From Nelumbo lutea (taxonomy: Eukaryota > Streptophyta > Magnoliopsida > Proteales > Nelumbonaceae), in assembly GCA_022828595.1 (NCBI GenBank), contig JAKGHH010000008.1:4834728-4898727 (forward strand): a stretch of DNA of 64,000 bases, read 5' to 3'. Below the pieces are notes generated by a model. The model had not been told where the DNA came from, ran no database searches, and worked only from the letters and a program-made list of their open reading frames with translations. This document shows positions 31,502-43,660 of the stretch, piece by piece (positions within the stretch are counted from its first letter, which is position 1; every line of letters begins with the position of its first letter). A program made the position numbers and the translations under genes.

Positions 31502-31781
31502 TCTTAACAGAGAAAGAACAATAGAAAAACAAGAAGGGAAGAGACAAAGAAGAGAGAAGGGAGAAAAGAAGAAAGATGTTCGACAAATAGAACCAAGTTT
31601 GGCGGTGCCAGATTATATTATTGTATATAAGGCGACCATAATTAAAAGGTAAAAGACCCTTATGCCCTTATTGTAGTTAAAGTACAAGAACAACAATGAC
31701 AAAAAAAGCTATTTTTAACAAGCCAAATAGACCCTAACAAAATAGAATAAAAACATAAATGTAAAGTAAAGTATTCCAACA
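31502..31781 (-). repeat. 5' LTR of the copia element
   Basis: 280 bp, homologous to 26522-26754. The minus-strand start is TGTTGGAATA. The inner end next to the primer binding site is TCTGTTAAGA, so the usual CA end has been altered. Confidence 0.85.
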
Positions 31782-32161
31782 GCCATATTAACGTGGGATC
31801 TGTGAGACTTTTCTGAACATTTCTATTTCTAAGCGACCGTGTTCATGCAAATCACAATACCAATATTTTGAATCTTATTTGCAGCCAAATCTTAATAAGT
31901 AGAGGGGAGACAAGGTAATAGGAACTATTGATGTATGTATTAACATTTTTCGTAAGTTGCATGTCGTCAAGTGTCATAAATATTGTACAAACAACTTCAA
32001 CCTTCTATCTGTAACTGTAATGGGACCTGAACCAACTCAATCCATGTACCCGATCGAATGGAAAATTAATGAAACCGAACGGGGGGTGGGGTGGGGGGGA
32101 GAATAAAAATGAGGATGCTGGCTACAAAACCCTAACAAAAATAAAGATAAATAAGCCATGG
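31782..32161. other. 3' flank / probable 3' UTR of the flippase gene
   Basis: About 380 bp between the copia element and the flippase stop codon. It contains a G-rich run near 32082-32099 on the plus strand. No other feature. Confidence 0.45.
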
Positions 32162-35100
32162 TTATGAAGCAGATATCACAGTTTGCACACCTATAGATGG
32201 ATACTTCTTATGTAACTTCCCTCTCAACTGCTTAATCTTTGCTTCCACTCTTGCTGTGAACCCAATCTTTGTACTCTGCCTTGCTTTTGAGCGTTCCCTG
32301 GACCACATGTGTACATCTTCCACATCTTTCTTATAGTACTTAATCTCCTGGATAACATGATGGTCCATTGGATTGAAACATCTTTGGAATGATAAGTATC
32401 CCAAATAGGGAAGAATACAAGCAGCCGTTACTAGCAGAGTGATAGCCCAGTAAATGGGTGCCGGGGCTAGAACCTCCACAAGGATTTGGTAAGCATTCCC
32501 TGAAATAGAGAACATTCCATAAAGGTAGAGGAGCAGATACCACATGAAGATGCTGCCCCAAACGAGCAGGTGCTGGATCCACGTAAAATGGCTCATCATC
32601 AGCGCAATCTGGCAATTCACAACCCAGATGACGCAAGTGAACATGGTGGTTCCGACAACAGCCATGTCCGTGGTATGGCCCCCGGAAAAGAATGCCTGGT
32701 TATAAAAGATGCTTATGATGGGGAAGAAGATAATGAGGGATGAATAGAAACCATTTGCCATCCATCCAAATATCCTATACCAGTCAAAGAACAAGTTTCT
32801 TGGTCCTTGCTGATAGAGTGCTGGAAACTGCAAAAGGCAAGTGCATGGGTATTAGCACAAACGAATTAATTGTAGATTAGTTAGTCACCATTAATTTAAT
32901 GTAGTGCTACTGCGCTACCGGGAACTGGGAACCAACCTGTAAGCAGACATCAGAAGAAACATCTTGTTCAAACACGCCAAGTGAAATGACGGGCAATGAA
33001 GTGAGGATGACATTGAACAGTAGCATATACCAGTCATCATAAACTGACTGCCCTGAAAAGCCAGTGTATGCCTCGAAATAGAAAAGGGTCAAGCCAAATA
33101 ATATATTTTTGTAGAAGAAATAACAGATCTGAATGAAATCCAATCCAAATAAAAAAAATGAGTTAGCTATAGCCTGGCATTTTGGACTTGTATATAATGT
33201 GTATGTCTATGTCAAACAGAATAATATATAAAATTACAACACCGGCCAACATATATAGCTAGCCACTTGTACACTCTTACCATCTGTGAGATCCTCTTAT
33301 AGCACCAATGCCCATGGACAACCAGAAGTCTCTGCAAAAACCGAAACTGTGCAATGGAGAAGTCACTAGCCATAACAGCCTGAAAAAAGCTAAACACTTG
33401 TGAACTTGGATGTAACATACAATACCAATGCATGCATTAGATTGATGGATGCACTTCTATTTCCATCATACGACCCAATTCCTCACAAATAAAATAACTA
33501 ACACTACACTGCTGCAGTACCAGGACCCTCCATTTTACTCCCAAACTGTAAGTTTCCAAACAAGATGACATGTGTATATATGGGTATTTGTTGGATCAGG
33601 CCACTAAACCAATTCCTCCTTCCATTATTACCCTTGTTTCCATGATATGGTGGGGATCAGGTCGGATGGGGACTTCACTGTTCACTCCCCATCCTTGTCC
33701 CAATCCCTGCCAGGGCAGTCTCCAACCCTGACTCAATCAGGTTGAGGAGGCTGGGTGCCCAACAGGGAATGGGGAAACCATCCCTATCTTGCATAGGCTA
33801 GAGGTGGTGACTCCACCTATCCTATTTAACTATGCATATTACAATTGAGCCAGATAAGCTGTTCCCTGTACAACCCTTGTTTTGCTAACTTGCCAGAAAG
33901 AGATTTGGCTGACCTTTTGGACCCACTTAACTGTTGCCTCATTCATTAGATACCACAATAATGGGAATGCATATAAATTTCAAAATTCAAATATAGGTTG
34001 ATTGCTCAATTAGAAGTATATATCACTATACAATGTACCCAATTGACTGATCCGTTCTAACTGAGTCCTCACATCTTAAGATGCTAGTCAGGTAGATCTG
34101 ATTTCAAACGTTATATTGCAAGAGAAAAGCAGCTATATCCTTTTTTGATTGGTGAGTAGGGGTTTCTGAGGCCGAGTCAGTGTGGTAATGAGCTTAGTGA
34201 TTATCATCAGCCACTAACATTTTGAATACGATCTCAAATACAAAACTGATTAAAAATGATCAAAATATGATTTAAAAGGGAAAAATGGCAGGGAAAATGA
34301 AACAATAACCATTAAACCACAACAGATTGAAAGAATCAGTTTGAGAGGCATAACAAAACTATCAGTTCTAATATATTTCATAAGCATAGAAAATAACTTT
34401 CTGCAAATACATATTCTGCACCATCATAAATGTCTTTAGAGATTTAAATTCAAGCTTCTTTAGTTATAGAAAATATTACCAACCTGCATCCCTTCCACAC
34501 CACTGATACCAACACCAATATCTGCTTCCTGAATCATACCAACATCATTTGCACCATCACCAATTGCTAAAGTGGTTTTTCTAGTTCCCACTTTTACCAA
34601 TCTTGTCACCTAGGGGTAAAAAAGAAATGTTCCCAATGGAAAGACAGGTTGGAATCTACAACTAGTCGAAAATTACATAATAAAAGGGGGCGGAGGTGCT
34701 TGGTTACAAATTTATATAACACAAAGGAAAAAATTATACCAGTGCCTTCTGCTTTGGAGAAACCCGACAGCATATGACAGATGCACAATCAACTGCTAAG
34801 CTCAAAAATTGATGCTTTATATCATCCTCTAAAGCATATGCTAGAGTTTTCCCATCAATAACTAAAGCAAAAGCTGCATCAGGGTCTTTTTCCATTTTGA
34901 TCATCTCAGAGCCATTGGTTATTTGCATCATAATGTCTTCCTTCGCAGCCTGATCAGATTTCAAATACATTAATAAAACCTAACATGAAATCAGTTTCCT
35001 GCATTGTTTATTCATCCACATTTCATCTTCTTAGCTTACATGTACCTGTGTCTTGATTTTAAATAAATTCAGAACAGTCACAAGACACCAAAACACTAAA

Positions 35101-38100
35101 CAAGCCCATACCTTGTTGGCATCTTGTGCTACTGACCCGGTGTTCATTGTTATGCAGATCTGTTTCATGCCTTGCCGAAGAAGACTGCATGCATAGCTGC
35201 ATTGCATCAATAGAAATTTCATTTTAGTGATCCAATGCAGTATCTTATGACATGAAGGGCTAGCCAAGAAGTTATGCCTTTCACAAGATAGTTATAATTA
35301 AAGAGAATACTTATGCATTGAAAGAGGCAAACCCTATGTTGATTGCAGTTTCCATCTTGTCTCCTGTCAGTACCCATATCTTAAGACCAGCTTGGGCTAA
35401 CTTATCTATGCACTCGGGAACCTATTGAGAAAAGAAGAAGACTAAGAATTCAAAGGAATAAAAAGAAGAGTAAGTTGAGTACTATTTTTGCAACTTGGGT
35501 TGGGTAGGAAGTGAACATAACTTGAGAAGCCCAATTGTAGACCACGTAATATAGGGTTTTCCATGAAGATCAAGACAGGATGAATTGTTATAGAAAATAC
35601 AACCAAACCCATAAAAATTGGATTGAATTGTTTGAAGCCTCAGCTGACTTGATGTAACAAAACCTGAGAGAATCACTCTTTCCTGCATATTTCTATACTT
35701 GGAAGCACAAATTAGGATAAATAAACAAGAACATGAAGAGTTGTGTTGAGGAAAAGAGGTTGCAAGTTCAGTCCCTGCTACTGCTAACCTCTCTTTATTC
35801 TTCTTATTTTTTTTTTCGGGAGAAATTAACCTCTATTTAAAATTCTGCATGCATTATATGATATAATAAACCCAACCCAACCCAAGTCAAGTAGGATTTA
35901 AGTTGAACAGTTCATGGTAATCTTCAGGTCAGATTAGATTAAGACTGAATGTTCAGTACACATGGACTTGCTACTGTTAGCTCCACCTAACCCAAACCTG
36001 CCCAAGTTGCACTCATTATAGACTCCAAAAGAGAAAGACAAGCTTACCCCCTTTTGTAGTTTGTCCTCCACAGCAGTTGCACCTACAAGAATTAAATCTT
36101 TTTCCATCATATCTGATACCTGTTCAAGCATCACCTCTCTATCACCACCTACATTAGTCTTTGCCTTGAGAAATTCACTGTTCCAGTTAGAATACTCAGC
36201 CACTTCTAGCTTTCTATATCCAAGTGCCAAAGTCCGCAAACCTGCTTCTCCATATTCACTCAGATGCCTACTTGTCTCCTCCAAATATGTTCTTCCATTT
36301 TTGGCTAACCGGTCAAAAATTATGCTGCATGATCCAAGCAAGAAAACATACAGTGAGTGTTAATTTGAAGATGAAATTAATGTAGCTTTAGGAGAACACA
36401 ACCAAAATGGATCGCTTGACCTATTAGAAAACTTGAAGATCTCTTGGGGAAAACACATTCTACAAACAAAAAAAATAGCATATAAATCAGACCTGTCTGC
36501 ACCTTTGCACAGAAGAAGAATCTCTCCATTTTCATCCTGAACAATAACAGACATCCGCTTCCGTTTGCTACTAAACTCCAACAGATTTAGAATTTTGAAC
36601 TCCCTGAAAATGTCCCAATGAATAGGTGGATTAGATGCCATGAATCAAAACAGTGAAGAACTCGAATTGGAGACCCTAAAATATGTTTGTATTCTGACCT
36701 TTCAATTGGGTGCTCAGAAGAAGGATATCTTTCTCGAATGAAGACACTTGTCTGAGTCCGTTTACAGAATTCAAAACCAAACTCTCTAGCTGCAACAAGA
36801 AAGGCTCCCTCATCTGGTGATTCAGCCTCATAGTTGAAACTGCCAGTTTCCTCATTTAGCTCAGGAATTGCTGTGTGGCAAAGTGCCAGTATCCGAAAGA
36901 ACAACAATATGGTGTCTGAATTGGGTTCTTTCAGCCAATTTCCATCAATGAGTCGTTTGTCCTCAAAGCCGAATCCCTTTATGATGGGTTTCTGTTCCTT
37001 TTCATTCTCAGAAGTAATAACAGTCTGCAGTTCAATTACAGAGCCTGAAACATCACTTGCGCTGTTCTCCCAAGAATCATGAGCATTGTTATTGTGCATG
37101 GAACCAGAAATTTCTGCATCCTCTTCAAAAGCCATCTGCTTAGCTGCAGCTATTTCAACTTCACTAGAACCCACACCATAGGCAACACCAGCAATGGAAC
37201 ACTTGAGGAAGTCCATCTGATTGCATGTCAAAGTGCCCGTCTTATCAGAAAGAATAGTGTCAACCTGGCCGAGCTCCTCATTCAGATTTGACGTACGAGC
37301 TTCAGCAGGATTGCTCGTATCCTCATCATACATGTTTATGTCTTGGTTAATGAACATTGCTTGCAAGACCTTTACTACTTCGATTGAGACATAGAGTGAT
37401 ATGGGTATTAGATAGCCATAGAGGATAAGAGCAGTGACCAGATGGAAAGTACCTGACAACATAGGCTTTGATGGATTATACAAATTTGTGGTATCTTCTG
37501 GTTGCAAGTACCACCAGTCTGGCATTCCAAACTTTGTCTTAACAGCAAATCCTATCGAGCTGATGAGCGATATCAGAACAAGAAGGGTACAAAGGATGTA
37601 TATTATTTTATCCATTTTCCTTTCAACTGCACTCCTTTTTGAGGGGGACTTGGTTGCATTCTGCATGACCTTGCTATCATGGCCAGTGAAAATTACCACT
37701 CCATACACATGAGTAGTGTTTCTGAGCTTTGAATCTCTGAGAAGAATCTGACTAGGGTCAAGAGCGTAAACCCGCTGATCATACTCAAGATTACCCACAA
37801 AAGTGTAGAGGCTAGGATTTGGGTCCTCACATCTAATTGTTCCTGTGAAATCCTTGAAATCTGCATCTTCATCCAAGGGCAAGGTTACCTCCAAAGATCT
37901 CTTGACCTTCAAATTTGTCTCACCATCCAGATTCATAGTCTCCACATAGCAAATTCCATCTTCATAGCTTGATGACAACAGCAGCAAGTCCGCAGGAAAG
38001 AACTGATCTTTCTCCACTCTCACCACATCACCAACCTGAATTTTCTGCCATGGTATACAACAAAATGTGCCATCCCCTTTATGAATACTAACCTTCCGGG

Positions 38101-38521
38101 TATTGACTTTCATATCCTGTATAAATCTACGCCAATCTTCTAAAGCTTCCTTTGCCATACTAAGTCCAACAACAAAGGATAGAGGTGCAATCATACTTAC
38201 AGCAGAAAATGGGGCAATGGGAGTGAGAGAGAGAATTGCAGCCATGAGAAAGTACAGATTGGCAACACGCCTAAACTGCTCAAAGATTGCCTTGGGAAAG
38301 AAAGTTATGACATTGTACTTTGTGGTTGATATGTAATTTGATGGGTATTTCAGAGGCTTTTTCTGGTCGAGATGGGATTGATTGCAATATACAATTCGTG
38401 AGAAACCAGGGCCTTCAAGGGAATGTGGGCCCTCTGACTCTAGAACATGTGGATGGAGGCAAGAGAAAGTGTAGAGATTGCTCCACCGGAGCTTCCTCCT
38501 TGCCCTGCCCGCCCGTGACAT
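32162..38521 (-). CDS. ALA: P4-type phospholipid flippase (aminophospholipid ATPase), ALA4-7-like, 10 exons
   Basis: A membrane P-type ATPase that moves phospholipids to the cytosolic leaflet; in plants such proteins act with ALIS beta-subunits in secretory and plasma membranes. My exon model (minus): 38521-36699, 36603-36493, 36324-36048, 35421-35333, 35196-35112, 34949-34740, 34609-34484, 33379-33281, 33128-32937, 32827-32162. All are GT-AG, phases agree, 3678 nt, 1225 aa, a usual length. Motifs: [11 protein letters not shown] and [13 protein letters not shown] at the N-terminus, NLDGETNLK (actuator, ~198), PISLYV in TM4, the phosphorylation motif DKTGTLT with Asp426, KGAD in the nucleotide domain, and [21 protein letters not shown] (~882). 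These are followed by the C-terminal membrane domain and a [12 protein letters not shown] tail. The long first exon (607 codons) and the N-terminus fit the ALA4-7 group better than ALA8-12; this is by memory of the family. No disruptions are seen, so it is probably functional. Confidence 0.95.
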
Positions 38522-38566
38522 TGTAAGAATTTCAGCTCAAATGAAGTAAATTCAATACAGGCCCAC

Positions 38567-39416
38567 CTAAAGAGCCAAAATTCTCAGTCATCCGGTGGAA
38601 TTCTTGCAGCACCATTCTTTCCATCAACACTGAATTCCTGAATCCCAAGAGGACGATAACTTCCGGAACATGGTTTCGATGCATTGCATTTGCATCAAAG
38701 AATCATCTGAACTAAGAATGGTGTATATGAAAAATTAAAGAAAAAGATCAACAACAGATCAATAATGCAATTTAATCCACGGAAAGACCTCCAATGTGGA
38801 AGTTAATTTTATACACATGAATTAATAAATTCCAATTCAATAATTTTTTTTTTTACGAAAAAAAAATGATTTTAACTAGATTTTCAAAATAATGCGAAAG
38901 CAAAATTTACTCACGTGAAAAGCTCGAAATGAACACAAAATGAACATGAAATCCAGTAATAATAGTTTAAACGAATGCAAAAAACACGAAATGAACATAC
39001 AGAAAAAGTGAAAAGCTCTCCACATTAGGCATTGCCAACATTACTTCCATATCTGAATTTTCTAGAAGGAAAGAATAACGATATAAAGTACCAAAAATCA
39101 TATTAAGCTTGCAGCTAAGAAGTAAAGCCACATCTTCAATCCTATACAGAAGATTCTGATGCCAACAATGAAATCCAGTAAACCAGTAATTTTTTTTTAA
39201 CCCCAACATTTACGTAAACCAGTAAAATTTTAATAGAAAAGATTACAACAAAAATCCAGCAAGAAAAAAAGTGATCAGAAGCTTCGGGAAAAAGAAAAAC
39301 CCCGCAAATTGAATATTCTTCACAAAACAGAATTGACAAGAAATAGCTACAAATATGGTCGAGGTAAGATGAAATGAAAAATGAAGAAGAAAGAAAAAAT
39401 CGTTTAGAAAAGGTAC
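38567..39416 (-). other. Probable 5' UTR intron of the flippase gene
   Basis: Inferred. On the minus strand a donor (GGTTCCAG/GTACCT, boundary 39417/39416) and an acceptor (GGCTCTTTAG/GTGGGCC, boundary 38567/38566) flank an AT-rich stretch ending 45 bases before the ATG. Both copies of the palindrome keep the donor. Transcript data would be needed to confirm it. Confidence 0.45.
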
Positions 39417-39776
39417 CTGGAACCATGAGGAAAGGCGAGAAAGCGAAAGACCTTCTCGTCGTCCTCAAGAAAAGAAGCTTTGTTAACAAAAGATCACCAT
39501 TATTCCTATTCCTACTATCAGATAACACCAAAACAAACCAACTAAAAAAGTAAAAAAGTATCAGATTATGAGCAAGAACTTCAACATTGGGATGAATACG
39601 ACAAAGAGAGAAAGAACAGAACAGGGTTCTGGCGATATCGTCCGCTATTCGCTTTCCGTCCCAACTCCAAACCAATTCCAGCATTTTCTGCTCCATAAGC
39701 GGTTATAAAATCAGAACCTATTTTTGTATAGTGTCATCCATTTTTTCTCTTTTTATTTAGAGCTACTACTCTCTTT
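38655..39776 (-). repeat. Left arm of 2.3-kb palindrome (flippase upstream region)
   Basis: This arm holds the flippase promoter-proximal region, the putative first non-coding exon and most of the 5' UTR intron. Read on the minus strand it matches 39894-40951 read on the plus strand almost base for base, for example GATCAACxACAGAxCAATAATG, CCTCCAATGTGGA and TTTTCAAAATAATGCGAAAGC. One indel of about 50 bp occurs near 38905-38960 (present here, missing in the right arm). Confidence 0.92.
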
Positions 39777-39893
39777 TTATTTTTAAGTTTAACAATAGTT
39801 ATTTTAATAACTATTAATAGTTATAATAACTATAATAACTATTATAACTATTATAATAATTATTATATTTATAACTATTATAATGAACTCTAA
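39777..39893. repeat. AT-rich array at the palindrome centre
   Basis: 117 bp of ATTATAACTATTATAATAATT-type repeats, themselves self-complementary, separating the two arms. The same repeat type recurs at 40952, 41826, 43869 and 58622. Confidence 0.85.
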
Positions 39894-40951
39894 AATGAGA
39901 GTAGTAGCCATAAATAAAAGGAGAAAAAATGGATGACATTATATAAAAATAGGTTCTGATTTTATAATCGTTGATGGACCGGAAAATGTTGGAATTGTTT
40001 TGGAATTGGGACGGAAAGCGAGTAGCTACCGACATCGCCAGAACCCTATTCTATTCTTTCTCTCACTGTCGTATTCCTCCCAATGTTGAAGTTCTTGCTC
40101 ATAATCTGATATTTTTTATTTTTTTGGTTGGTTTGTTTTGGTGTTATCTGATACTAGGAATAGGAAATTAGGAATAATGGTGATCTTTTGTTAGCAAAGC
40201 TTCTTCTCTTGAGGACGACGAGAAGGTCTTTTGCTTTCTCGCCTTTCCTCATTGTTCCAGGTACCATTTCTAAACGACTTATTTTGCTTTTTCATTTTTC
40301 ATTTCTTCTCACCTCGACCTTATTTGTAGCTGCTATTTCTTCTCAATTCTTTTTTAAGAAGATTATTCAATTTGCGGGCTTTTTTTTCCTAAAGATTCTG
40401 ATTACTTTTTTTTTTCTTGCTGGATTTTTGTTGTAACCTTTTCTATTAAAATTTTACTGGTTTACTAGATTTCATTGTTGGCATCAGAATCTTCTGTATA
40501 GGATTGAAGATGTGGCTTTACTTCTTAGCTGCAAGTTTAATATGATTTTTGGTACTTTATATCGTTAATCTTTCCTTTTAGAAAATTCAGATATGGAAGT
40601 AATGTTGGCAATGCCTAATCTGGAGAGCTTTTCACATTTTCTGTATATTCATTTCGTGTTTTTTGCATTCGTTTGAACTATTGGCAGAAATTTTGCTTTC
40701 GCATTATTTTGAAAATCTAGTTAAAATCATGTTTTTTTTTTCGTAAAAAAAAAATCATTGAATTAGGATTTATTAGATCATGCGTATAAAATTAACCTCC
40801 ACATTGGAGGTCTTTCTGTGGATTAAATTGCATTATTGTTCTGTGGTTGATCTTTTTCTTTTATTTTCCATATACACTATTCTTAGTTCAGATGATTCTT
40901 TGATACAAATGCAATGCATCGAAACTTCGAAACCATGTTCCAAAAGTTATT
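39894..40951 (+). repeat. Right arm of palindrome: inverted copy of the flippase upstream region
   Basis: Inverted duplicate of 38655-39776. It faces right, toward the GDP-fucose transporter-like gene, and carries no flippase coding sequence. The donor-like CCAG/GTACC is retained at 40258-40264. The right boundary is where AAGTTAT meets the AT-rich array. The arm-to-arm differences I saw are scattered point changes plus one indel, so the duplication is not brand new but is far younger than the nearby dead retroelements. Confidence 0.9.
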
Positions 40952-41135
40952 GTTATAATAGTTATAGTAACTATAATAATAGTTATTATTATATTTATTA
41001 CAACTATTATTATTAAATTATAATAATAACTATAATACTATAGTTATAAATGTAGTATTATAACTATTATTATTAAATTATATTAATAACTATTATAACT
41101 ATTATTATTATAATTATAATATTAATAATTATAAT
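40952..41135. repeat. AT-rich (TAA/TTA) array
   Basis: Imperfect units such as TAATAATAGTTATTATTATA. It is continuous in type with 41826-42156; the solo LTR splits it. Confidence 0.85.
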
Positions 41136-41825
41136 TGATGGTGCGCGATCTAGCTACTCCTAGTTGGAAGGCGATCCGAATTCCAATTGGGCGGCGAGTT
41201 GGACTGTTCTGCAAAACAGTGGATCAAAGAACCTAGGGTAGCTAATCCGGCAAGGTCGCTCTGATGCTTAAGTTAGTATTTTATGTTGTAAATGCGAGCT
41301 TGATGCTTGAGAACTTGACTACTAGTGAGTAGAATAATCACGCGTACTTTTGTCTTGAGGTTTCATGTCTTTATATACTGGAGTAGTTGTGGGCCTTACG
41401 AAAGAGCTCCGTGATCTCCGGGCTGTGGAGATAAGGTTTGTTTTGTTTTTACTTTTTAAAGGGGAGTATTATGTTGATAAGGTTTATTGTTTACCTCCAA
41501 TTCAAGGAGAGCTGAGACGAGTTCTCATCGTGATATCGGGAAATTCAGAATCTGTTGGTTCATTGTGATTTTGAGAGATTCGAGATTTGTTGGGGAGGCC
41601 TTTGGAGTCAGTTATGTAGCATTTCGGCTCATTAGCTTTCAGTCGGAACTTCAATTCTTTAGTTCCAAACTGGATTTGGTGTCAAGGTGCCTCTACACCG
41701 AGGTGGTTGAATACTCGAGCTCGGAATGTTGCGAACTGGGTTCGCTTGGCTGAATTGTCACCCCTCAATCAGATCGCACCCACGTGTCCCTTTCTTGCTA
41801 GGTCATGCCAAATCATCCTTCATCA
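41136..41825 (-). mobile_element. Solo LTR of a Ty3/gypsy (Tat-like) element
   Basis: Begins TGATGGTGCGC and ends CCTTCATCA on the plus strand, the same termini as the LTRs of element A; hence minus orientation. Flanked by an exact 5-bp target duplication ATAAT (41131-41135 and 41826-41830). No internal region is present, so it arose by LTR-LTR recombination. A TATATAAAG box is readable on the minus strand near 41371-41377. The short open frames inside (41365-41753) are not genes. Confidence 0.92.
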
Positions 41826-42156
41826 ATAATAATAATTATAATATTATAGTTATAAATGTTGTATTATAACTATTATTATAATAACTATTGTTATAATTAT
41901 TATAGTTATTACAATAACTATTATTATAACTATTACAATAGTTAAACTATTATTATAGTTATAATAATTATTATTATAATAGTTATAACTATTATAATAG
42001 ATATAATAATAACTATAATAATTATTATTATAATAGTTATAACTATTATAATAGATATAATAATAACTATAATAATAGTTATTATAATAATTATTATAAA
42101 ATACTATTATTATAACTATTATGATAATTATTATAATAACTATTATAATAATAATT
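41826..42156. repeat. AT-rich (TAA/TTA) array upstream of the transporter gene
   Basis: About 330 bp of TATAATAATAACTATTATAATAG-like repeats, given here as the core words ATAATAACTAT and ATAGTTATTAT. The array stops about 540 bp before the transporter start codon. Confidence 0.85.
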
Positions 42157-42694
42157 CAAAAGAGCAAGGTCGCAGGAAACGTCACCTTTCGTCAATGGAT
42201 TTCCTCAAAGCCGATTTAATTCTCCAGATATGAGACGCAGGAAACGCATAACGTAGTTGACGATCTCTGCATCTTGCTTAGCTCGCGACCCTGGACTTTC
42301 ACAGATTTTAGGTTTAGGGTTCTGCCTTCAATCCAAAATCGAGATTTCAATGAATGTCTGTGTCGGTGGCGAGCTTTTCTTTTCTTCTTTTGTGGTTATA
42401 GAGTTCTTATGACTCGTTATCATTCTCTTTCCTTACTTTATGGGTCATTTTCTTTAGAATTAAAGAGCGCGCTTTTGCGTATTTTCGCGGTTTTTTTTTT
42501 CTCTTTTATATCTTCAACATTTTTCTCCGGATATATAGTAGTACATCGAAACATTTCTGTCTCCAGAAACGTTTTCTTGTTTTAGCCTCCCGGGTTGGAG
42601 TCTGAATTTTTGTGATCCGTGGACGTTGATTTTGTTGATACAAGGTTTTCCTTTGAATGATCTTCTAAACCTAGAGGCAAATTTGGCAAACATT
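42157..42694 (+). other. 5' flank / 5' UTR of the transporter gene
   Basis: Non-repetitive DNA between the array and the start codon. A pyrimidine-rich stretch with TTTTTTTTTTCTCTTT lies near 42490-42506. A 5' UTR intron is possible but not decidable. An upstream in-frame ATG at 42626 would add 23 residues; I prefer the ATG at 42695. Confidence 0.45.
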
Positions 42695-43660
42695 ATGGCT
42701 CCCGCTAGACTTGATGGTTCGAAGCAATACTACGCTACTAGTAGCCTTGTTGTTGGATACGCTCTTTGTTCGAGTTTGCTCGCCGTCATTAACAAGTACG
42801 CCATTACAAAGTTCCCCTTCCCCGGTCTTCTTACGGCATTGCAGTACTTAACCTCTGTTCTGGGGGTCTGGGTTCTTGGTAAATTAGGGTTTCTGTACCA
42901 TGACCCATTCACATCGGAGACCGCTAAGAAATTCCTGCCTGCTGCCACTATTTTCTACCTCGCAATCTTCACCAACACAAATCTGCTTCGTCACGCCAAT
43001 GTGGATACCTTCATTGTTTTCAGATCTTGTACGCCCCTTTTGGTTTCCATAGCGGATACCGCGTTTAGGAAACAGCCATGCCCGTCGAAGCTCACTTTTC
43101 TTTCTTTGTTGATCATATTGGGTGGCGCGGTTGGTTATGTGGCAACTGATTCAGCATTCACCCTCAGTGCTTACTCGTGGGCATTCGCTTATTTGGTGAC
43201 CATCACTACAGAGATGGTTTACATTAAACACATGGTCACAAATCTTGGGTTGAACACCTGGGGTTTTGTATTGTACAACAATCTGCTGTCTTTGATGATG
43301 TCGCCCCTGTTCTGGGTTCTAACCGGAGAGTATGTTGATGTGCTCTCTTCTGTTGGATCAAATTCCGACAATTTGGTGGAACCAGGTGCAACTTTCGCAG
43401 TATCCTTGTCTTGTGTTTTCGGCTTGCTCATCAGTTTCTTCGGGTTTGCTGCCAGGAAAGCAATCTCTGCTACAGCATTTACAGTCACAGGGGTTGTTAA
43501 TAAGTTTCTCACTGTTACAATCAATGTGTTGATTTGGGATAAGCATGCTAGTCCATTCGGCTTGGTTTGCTTGATTTTCACTATTGTTGGAGGAGTCCTT
43601 TATCAACAGTCTGTTACCGGGGGCTCTCCCATACAAAGTGATTCTGCATCATCTAAGTAG
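42695..43660 (+). CDS. GFT1: Golgi GDP-fucose transporter-like nucleotide-sugar transporter
   Basis: A 321-residue, single-exon member of the drug/metabolite (nucleotide-sugar) transporter superfamily. About ten hydrophobic helices are visible (SLVVGYALCSSLLAVIN; FYLAIFTNTNLLRHANVDTF; FLSLLIILGGAVGYVA; WAFAYLVTITTEMVYIKHMV; FAVSLSCVFGLLISFFGFAAR; FGLVCLIFTIVGGVLYQQS). The motifs NTNLLRHANVDTFIVFRS and GFAARKAISATAFTVTGVVNK are those of the plant GONST/GFT group. The N-terminus MAPARLDGSKQYYATSSLV resembles Arabidopsis GFT1 (GONST4), which carries GDP-fucose into the Golgi lumen for glycan fucosylation. I chose this Met because it starts the conserved N-terminus. The C-terminus is short (SDSASSK). 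The reading frame is intact. AT-rich arrays lie on both sides. Confidence 0.9.
   Translation: MAPARLDGSKQYYATSSLVVGYALCSSLLAVINKYAITKFPFPGLLTALQYLTSVLGVWVLGKLGFLYHDPFTSETAKKFLPAATIFYLAIFTNTNLLRHANVDTFIVFRSCTPLLVSIADTAFRKQPCPSKLTFLSLLIILGGAVGYVATDSAFTLSAYSWAFAYLVTITTEMVYIKHMVTNLGLNTWGFVLYNNLLSLMMSPLFWVLTGEYVDVLSSVGSNSDNLVEPGATFAVSLSCVFGLLISFFGFAARKAISATAFTVTGVVNKFLTVTINVLIWDKHASPFGLVCLIFTIVGGVLYQQSVTGGSPIQSDSASSK

Larger units (their letters stand above)
26522..31781 (-). mobile_element. Degenerate Ty1/copia LTR retrotransposon
   Basis: A 5.3-kb element in minus orientation. The right LTR (31502-31781) is the 5' LTR and the left (26522-26754) the 3' LTR. Both end TATTCCAACA on the plus strand, i.e. 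they begin TGTTGGAATA. The PBS matches initiator-tRNA-Met type sites, and AAGGGGAG precedes the 3' LTR. Domains on the minus strand run gag, protease, integrase, RT, RNase H, the copia order. No target duplication was found (TTCAA left, GCCAT right). It ends about 380 bp past the stop of the flippase gene. Confidence 0.92.

Noticed and set aside
39142..39696. 184-codon minus-strand frame and the similar frame at 39971-40171
   Set aside because: Both fall in the palindrome arms, in the flippase 5' region; Phe/Ser-rich, no domain. The similarity comes from the inverted duplication.
42626..42694. Upstream in-frame start for the transporter gene
   Set aside because: The added residues (MILLIQGFPLND...) are not typical of the family, while MAPARLDG at 42695 matches the usual N-terminus.
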